DNA from: JBBSIN01 sp038232055
Lineage (GTDB): Bacteria; Actinomycetota; Actinomycetes; JADGOV01
Reading direction: 5' to 3'
DNA: 10,493 bases
NCBI GenBank assembly: GCA_038232055.1
Contig: JBBSIN010000067.1
Location: forward strand, 1-10,493
Under the pieces are notes generated by a model. The model searched no databases. It had not been told where the DNA came from and saw only the letters and a list, made by a program, of their open reading frames with translations. The position numbers and the translations under genes were made by a program. Shown one piece after another: positions 7,168-10,493 of this stretch; positions within the stretch are counted from its first letter, which is position 1; every line of letters begins with the position of its first letter.

Positions 7168-7653
7168 TCAGACCTGGCGCGCCATGAGGACGTCGTCCAC
7201 TTCGACGCCGTCGATCCGGAACTCGCCGCGCAGTACCCCCTCGACCTCGAAGCCGCAGGACCGGTAGAGGGCTTGCGCGGACGGGTTGCTGCCAAGAACG
7301 CGCAGCGAGAGCTTGGTTGCCCCGCGGCGCCGGGCCTCTTCGGCGGCGGCGGCCAGCAGCATCCGCGCGACGCCGCGACGCCGCGCCTCGGGAGCCACGG
7401 CGAGCCCCTGCACCTGCAGGACGTGCGCGTTGGAGGGCAGCGGAGTCGGCGGCCGCACCTTGACGTATCCCACGATCCGGCCGTCAAGTTCGCCGACCAG
7501 GATCTCTCCCGGAACCGTTCCACCACCGAAGAACCGCTCGCCGCTCTTCGGCGGTACGACGTAAGTCCCCGGGTCCGCGGCCGCTGCGTCGACGTATGCC
7601 AGTCGGTCGTCGTCGTCCGGTGTCGCGGGGCGAATGGTTCCGTTTCCGGTCAC
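7168..7653 (-). CDS. GNAT-family N-acetyltransferase
   Basis: This is a 161-residue acyltransferase that should move an acetyl group from acetyl-CoA to an amine; the acceptor cannot be told from sequence. The fold is visible throughout: beta strands around ILVGELDGRIVGYVKV (51-66); motif A as VQGLAVAPEARRRGVARMLL (81-100) with the pyrophosphate-binding R-R-G-V-A loop and following helix; and motif B as LRVLGSNPSAQALYRSCGF (117-135) with the conserved Tyr (130) often acting as general acid. The GTG at 7653 is chosen because the sequence becomes GNAT-like immediately after it (TIRPATPDD), and a TATCGT box lies just upstream. The frame stays open further upstream, but there it only runs antisense to the next gene. 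It converges with sucB 30 bases away and diverges from the epimerase-family gene across 39 bases. Confidence 0.85.
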   Translation of the reverse strand: MTGNGTIRPATPDDDDRLAYVDAAAADPGTYVVPPKSGERFFGGGTVPGEILVGELDGRIVGYVKVRPPTPLPSNAHVLQVQGLAVAPEARRRGVARMLLAAAAEEARRRGATKLSLRVLGSNPSAQALYRSCGFEVEGVLRGEFRIDGVEVDDVLMARQV

Positions 7654-7659
7654 TGCGGC

Positions 7660-7665
7660 ACGATA
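7660..7665 (-). promoter_or_regulatory. Candidate -10 element for the GNAT gene (leaderless)
   Basis: The minus strand reads TATCGT, a TANNNT match whose last T is seven bases before the GTG at 7653. There is no Shine-Dalgarno sequence in the six bases between, so the expected transcript starts at the start codon. On the plus strand the same spot holds TAGCGA (7664-7669), a weaker -10 candidate for the divergent gene. Confidence 0.45.
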
Positions 7666-7680
7666 GCGAGGTGACGGCCG

Positions 7681-7685
7681 GGTGA
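7681..7685 (+). promoter_or_regulatory. Weak ribosome binding site for the TIGR01777 gene
   Basis: GGTGA lies 7 bases before the GTG at 7693 and can pair with the 3' end of 16S rRNA. It supports the GTG start and suggests that this gene, unlike its divergent neighbour, has a short 5' leader. Confidence 0.35.
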
Positions 7686-7692
7686 TCGCGAC

Positions 7693-8634
7693 GTGAAGGT
7701 CGGGGTGACCGGTGCGTCCGGCCTCATCGGCTCCGCGCTGGTCCGGTCGCTGCGCGAAGACGGGCACGAGGTACGCCGGCTGGTCCGACGCACGACGACG
7801 GCTCCCGACGAGGTGCAGTGGACGCCGGGTGTCGTGGCGCCGCACATCGTCGCCGGCACGGATGCCGTCGTGCACCTTGCGGGCGCCGGGATCGGTGATC
7901 GGCGTTGGACCGCGGCCTGGCAGGCCGAGGTACTGCGCAGCCGGGTCGACGGCACGACGGCAATCGCCGGCTCGATCGCTGCCTGCGACGACCCGCCGCG
8001 GACGCTGCTGTCCGGGTCGGCCATCGGGTGGTACGGCGACTCGGGGGAACGGCCGGTGGACGAGACCGCGCCGTCGGGTGAGGGGTTCCTTGCTGACGTC
8101 GTACGGCGGTGGGAGGCATCGACCGCGGCGGCGGAGCGGTCCGGCACCCGCGTCGTCCACCTGCGAACCGGCATCGTCCTCGCCACGAAGGGCGGCGCGC
8201 TCGGCCGGGCGTTGCCGCTGTTCCGGCTCGGCCTGGGCGCCCGACTCGGGTCCGGTCGGCAGTGGGTGAGCTGGATCTCCCTCCCCGACGAGGTCGCGGC
8301 GATCCGGTTCCTGCTCGCCAACGAGGTGGTCGGGCCGGTGAACCTCACCTCTCCGCACCCCGCCACCAACGCCGACTACACGGCGGCAATCGCCCGCGCG
8401 GTACGCCGTCCGGCGGTGCTGGCGGTCCCCGGCGCGGCACTACGGCTCGCCTTCGGCGGCTTCGCCGACGAGGGACTGCTCGCGGGCCAGCGAGGGCTTC
8501 CGGCGGTGCTCGAACGCACCGGCTTCCGCTTCGCGCTGCCCACGCTCGACGAGGCGTTGCCGGCGCTGCTCGGTTCGCGGGGCTCAGGCCCTCGACACGT
8601 CGGAGATCCGCCAGCCGGCGCGTCCGGGCAGTAG
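7693..8634 (+). CDS. TIGR01777 / SDR39U1-family NAD(P)-binding epimerase-like protein
   Basis: This is a cytoplasmic Rossmann-fold protein of the atypical extended SDR group (YfcH, human SDR39U1); the substrate of the family is not established. The nucleotide-binding motif GASGLIG is at 7-13. Family signatures follow: AGAGIGDRRWTAAWQAEVLRSR (starting at 64), SGSAIGWYGDSGERPVDE (107-124) with Tyr114, GFLADVVRRWE (131-141), LRTGIVLATKGGAL (157-170), GRQWVSWISLPDE (188-200) and NLTSPHPATNADYT (217-230). The 313-residue length is slightly above the usual ~300: the last 16 residues (298-313, Gly/Pro-rich) fall beyond the normal C-terminus and are encoded entirely inside the antisense overlap with the pseudokinase gene. 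In actinobacteria this gene often lies between sucB and the lipB/lipA lipoate genes, which fits the upstream context; lipB is not in the window. Confidence 0.92.
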   Translation: MKVGVTGASGLIGSALVRSLREDGHEVRRLVRRTTTAPDEVQWTPGVVAPHIVAGTDAVVHLAGAGIGDRRWTAAWQAEVLRSRVDGTTAIAGSIAACDDPPRTLLSGSAIGWYGDSGERPVDETAPSGEGFLADVVRRWEASTAAAERSGTRVVHLRTGIVLATKGGALGRALPLFRLGLGARLGSGRQWVSWISLPDEVAAIRFLLANEVVGPVNLTSPHPATNADYTAAIARAVRRPAVLAVPGAALRLAFGGFADEGLLAGQRGLPAVLERTGFRFALPTLDEALPALLGSRGSGPRHVGDPPAGASGQ

Positions 8635-9972
8635 CGTGACCCGCCACGTCGCCGTCCCACGCGCGGGGCGGCGGGCGAGCAGCGTGCCGTCGGCCGCGAG
8701 GACGTCGTACGCCGGCATGCGGTCGGTCACCCGAAGCGTCACGCCTGGCGGGCCAGCGCCGTCGACCCGCACGTCGAGGAGCTCCCAGCGCAGACCACGA
8801 GCGCGCGCACCTCGATGACGCAACGTCTCGACGGCGCTCCGGTCACGCCGGAGTGCGGCCGACCGCGCCGCGTCGACCCCAAGCATCGCCGCGGCGTCGA
8901 CCGAGGCGAACGCGGCGGCGCGGCGGCGGTCCAGCCGGTCGAGAAGTCCGCGCCAGGAGGCTGGTGCCGGCCGCGGGCCGAGCGAAGGGTCCCCTGCCGG
9001 CGCGGTGGCCGATGTGGGCGATGTGGGCGATGTGGGCGATGTGGGCGCGGTGGGCGCGGTGGGCGCGGTCTGGTGCGCGCCGACCTGGAGCGGTGCCGCG
9101 ACCGAATGGTCGGATCGATGCGCCCACTGAACGCCGAGCGCGACCGCTGCGAGAACGGCTGCCGTAGCGGCGCCGACGACCGCCCCAATGCGACGTAACG
9201 GTCGACCGGCGGCCGCTACGTCGTGCACCATGTCCCGGAGCACCCGTGGCCCTTCAGGAGCGGCGCCGACCGTCGGCTCTCCGGCGGTTGGACCGGCCGG
9301 GACGGCGGTGAGTCGGATCGGGATGCCGGGGGCGGCACGGCGCAGGGCGGTGGCGAGACCGGCAGCTTCCGCCGGCCCGCCCTCCACGGTGTCGAGCGCG
9401 GCTAGCACCGGCGCATGTCCCGGCCCCACCTCTCCTCGACCGGCGCCGAGCGCCTGGCGGCACATGGCCACCAAGGCGCGGACATCGTCGACGGAGCCCG
9501 ACAGCGATGAACCTCCATTGTTGCCGGGAAGCCCGACGTCGGCCAACAGCGGCGTGCCGTCAAGCGCCAGATGCACGGCGTCCGGCGTGACGGAACCGTG
9601 CACCAGCCCGGCCACGTGCACCACCGCGAGCGCGTCCGCCACGGCGCTGCCGAGCGTGACGACCTCCCCGGGCTCGAGCCGTTGGCGCGCCGACAGGAGA
9701 CGCGTAAGGGTGCCAGCGGGCGCGTAGTCGTAGACGACGACAAGGCCGTCGGACGTGGTCACCGCCGTGTGCACCGGTAGCAGATACGGCGAAGCCAGAC
9801 CGGCGACGCGGGCGATGACTCGGCGTGCCGCGTCACGCGCGGCCGGGTCCGCCGCAAGCTCTACCCGACGCAGGAGCACCGCCCGGCCAGTCGCCTCCTG
9901 GCGGGCTCGCCAGGCGCTGCCGGCGTCGAGCGGCGCCTCGACGGCATAGCCCGGCAGGGCGAGCGGGTCCAT
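8584..9972 (-). CDS. Membrane-anchored pseudokinase with extracytoplasmic C-terminal domain
   Basis: The 462-residue product has a Ser/Thr-kinase-like fold at about 8-150, followed by about 100 residues resembling the rest of a C-lobe, one transmembrane helix (262-282, after a positively charged GRPLRR), a Thr-Ser/Ala-Pro repeat stalk (302-325) and a C-terminal globular domain (338-462). Kinase landmarks are recognisable but broken. The Gly-rich loop is lost (LDAGSAWRA); the ATP-binding Lys is replaced (AVLLRR, residues 31-36); HRDLKPEN reads HGSVTPDA (125-132), so the catalytic Asp, Lys and Asn are gone; DFG reads DVG (145-147). Catalysis is therefore unlikely and a scaffold or sensor role is inferred. 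The C-terminal domain, ending in ATWRVTLLPGRAGWRISDV, looks like an NTF2-like extracellular domain, but I cannot name it firmly. The ATG at 9972 is chosen because kinase-like sequence starts there; no Shine-Dalgarno sequence is evident. Its last 51 bases overlap the end of the TIGR01777 gene. Confidence 0.8.
   Translation of the reverse strand: MDPLALPGYAVEAPLDAGSAWRARQEATGRAVLLRRVELAADPAARDAARRVIARVAGLASPYLLPVHTAVTTSDGLVVVYDYAPAGTLTRLLSARQRLEPGEVVTLGSAVADALAVVHVAGLVHGSVTPDAVHLALDGTPLLADVGLPGNNGGSSLSGSVDDVRALVAMCRQALGAGRGEVGPGHAPVLAALDTVEGGPAEAAGLATALRRAAPGIPIRLTAVPAGPTAGEPTVGAAPEGPRVLRDMVHDVAAAGRPLRRIGAVVGAATAAVLAAVALGVQWAHRSDHSVAAPLQVGAHQTAPTAPTAPTSPTSPTSPTSATAPAGDPSLGPRPAPASWRGLLDRLDRRRAAAFASVDAAAMLGVDAARSAALRRDRSAVETLRHRGARARGLRWELLDVRVDGAGPPGVTLRVTDRMPAYDVLAADGTLLARRPARGTATWRVTLLPGRAGWRISDVSRA
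9002..9073. repeat. 9-base tandem repeat inside the pseudokinase gene
   Basis: There are eight consecutive 9-base units on the plus strand: one GCGGTGGCC, four identical GATGTGGGC (9011-9046), two GCGGTGGGC and a diverged GCGGTCTGG. The period is three codons, so copy-number change keeps the frame. On the coding minus strand the units give Thr-Ala/Ser-Pro triplets, residues 302-325, just outside the membrane. The four identical copies suggest recent slippage or expansion. Confidence 0.9.
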
Positions 9973-10012
9973 GGCCGGATGGAAGCACGGCGGCGGGCGA
10001 ATCCGAAAACCG

Positions 10013-10021
10013 TTGTCCACA
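10013..10021 (+). promoter_or_regulatory. Perfect actinobacterial-type DnaA box
   Basis: TTGTCCACA matches the DnaA box form preferred in Streptomyces and mycobacteria at all nine bases. It lies in the 67-base divergent spacer between the pseudokinase and the FAD oxidoreductase gene, five bases upstream of the oxidoreductase -10 candidate. I saw no second perfect copy in the window, so this is a single site rather than an origin; function as a DnaA regulatory or titration site is possible but unproven. Confidence 0.45.
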
Positions 10022-10025
10022 GGTC

Positions 10026-10031
10026 TACCGT
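10026..10031 (+). promoter_or_regulatory. Candidate -10 element for the FAD oxidoreductase gene
   Basis: TACCGT fits TANNNT. Its last T is nine bases before the GTG at 10040, predicting a transcript that starts at 10037/10038 with at most two or three untranslated bases. The surrounding 10001-10027 stretch is more AT-rich than the rest of the window, as expected for a promoter. No good -35 is visible. Confidence 0.4.
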
Positions 10032-10039
10032 CGCGGAGC

Positions 10040-10493
10040 GTGCCGACCGCCAACGCCGACGTCGACGTCGTCGTCGTGGGCGCTGGGCTCGCCGGCCTGG
10101 CGGCCGCTCGGCGGCTGACGCTGGCGGGCCGGCGGGTCGCCCTGCTCGAGGCGTCCGACGAAGTGGGCGGCCGCGTCCGTACCGACGTCGTTGACGGATA
10201 CCGGCTGGACCGTGGGTTCCAGCTCGTCAACCCCGCCTACCCCGAGGCGCGCCGCGTGCTCGACTTGGGGGCACTCGACCTGCGGCCCTTGACCGCTGGC
10301 GTCCTCGTCTACGTCGGTGGCGCTCGCTACCTGCTCGCCGACCCGCGACGTCATCCCGGCGCGGTGGCCGCCGACCTGCGCGCCCCAATCGGCCCGCTGA
10401 CCGGTCGCCTTCGCTTCGCGATCAGGGCCGCGTACGACGCCGCAGCACCGGCCCGCCGACTTCTCGCCGAGCGGGAGACCACCACGGCGGAGG
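10040..10493 (+). CDS. FAD-dependent oxidoreductase, amine oxidase / protoporphyrinogen oxidase-like (partial at right edge)
   Basis: The N-terminal 151 residues of a flavoprotein are seen; the frame has no stop and runs off the window. The GTG at 10040 opens a frame that leads straight into the FAD-binding fold: VDVVVVGAGLAGLAAARRL (residues 8-26, GxGxxG at 14-19), then the acidic end of the second strand and the GG motif LLEASDEVGGRVRT (35-48), and DRGFQLVNPAYPEARRVLD (57-75), which is typical of the phytoene desaturase/amine oxidase-like group. The substrate cannot be assigned: candidates are amines, porphyrinogens or carotenoid-type lipids. It is divergent from the pseudokinase across 67 bases holding a DnaA box and a TACCGT box. 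Confidence is high for the fold, low for the reaction. Confidence 0.85.
   Translation, partial: MPTANADVDVVVVGAGLAGLAAARRLTLAGRRVALLEASDEVGGRVRTDVVDGYRLDRGFQLVNPAYPEARRVLDLGALDLRPLTAGVLVYVGGARYLLADPRRHPGAVAADLRAPIGPLTGRLRFAIRAAYDAAAPARRLLAERETTTAE

Noticed and set aside
7654..8358. N-terminal extension of the GNAT frame upstream of 7653
   Set aside because: The extension is open only because it lies antisense to the TIGR01777 gene; it has no GNAT-like content, and a promoter element sits right before the GTG at 7653.
9002..9073. Short direct repeats that could suggest a CRISPR-like array
   Set aside because: The 9-base units are contiguous with no spacers, have a three-codon period and translate into a Pro-rich stalk of a convincing gene.
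9973..10230. Extension of the pseudokinase frame to an upstream start at 10230
   Set aside because: The added 86 residues are Ser/Thr/Arg-rich shadow sequence antisense to the FAD-binding motif of the oxidoreductase; kinase-like similarity begins at the ATG at 9972.

Overview
The window is GC-rich, densely coding bacterial DNA with a strong G/C third-position bias, several GTG starts and almost no spacer. Together with the gene order, this points to an actinobacterium (Actinomycetota). The genus cannot be named from the sequence alone. The content is mostly conserved housekeeping metabolism; I see no prophage, insertion sequence, CRISPR array, tRNA or rRNA. No stretch longer than 70 bases lies outside a gene.

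Layout from left to right: (1) the 3' half of cobT and complete cobS on the + strand, the last steps of cobalamin nucleotide-loop assembly, overlapping by 8 bases. (2) gcvT on the - strand, convergent with cobS and divergent from pepA across a 32-base spacer. (3) pepA, lpdA and sucB on the + strand: an M17 leucyl aminopeptidase, dihydrolipoamide dehydrogenase (E3/L-protein) and the E2 core of a 2-oxo acid dehydrogenase complex. lpdA and sucB look like one operon. (4) A GNAT acetyltransferase on the - strand, divergent from a TIGR01777/SDR39U1-type epimerase-family gene on the + strand. (5) A membrane-anchored, apparently dead protein kinase (pseudokinase) on the - strand, whose end overlaps the end of the epimerase gene antisense. 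(6) The start of an FAD-dependent amine-oxidase-family gene leaving the right edge; it has no stop in the window.

How the genes fit together: GcvT, Lpd and the E2 protein all act on or with lipoylated proteins (glycine cleavage system, pyruvate/2-oxoglutarate dehydrogenase). From general knowledge, the TIGR01777 gene often sits near lipB/lipA in actinobacteria, so lipoate genes may lie just outside the window. CobT and CobS make cobalamin.

The less ordinary observations are the pseudokinase with its Thr-Ser/Ala-Pro stalk encoded by a 9-base tandem repeat, a perfect actinobacterial-type DnaA box between the pseudokinase and the oxidoreductase, and a run of TANNNT -10 elements placed so close to start codons that several genes appear to be transcribed leaderless. 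I did not find a convincing new multi-gene system.
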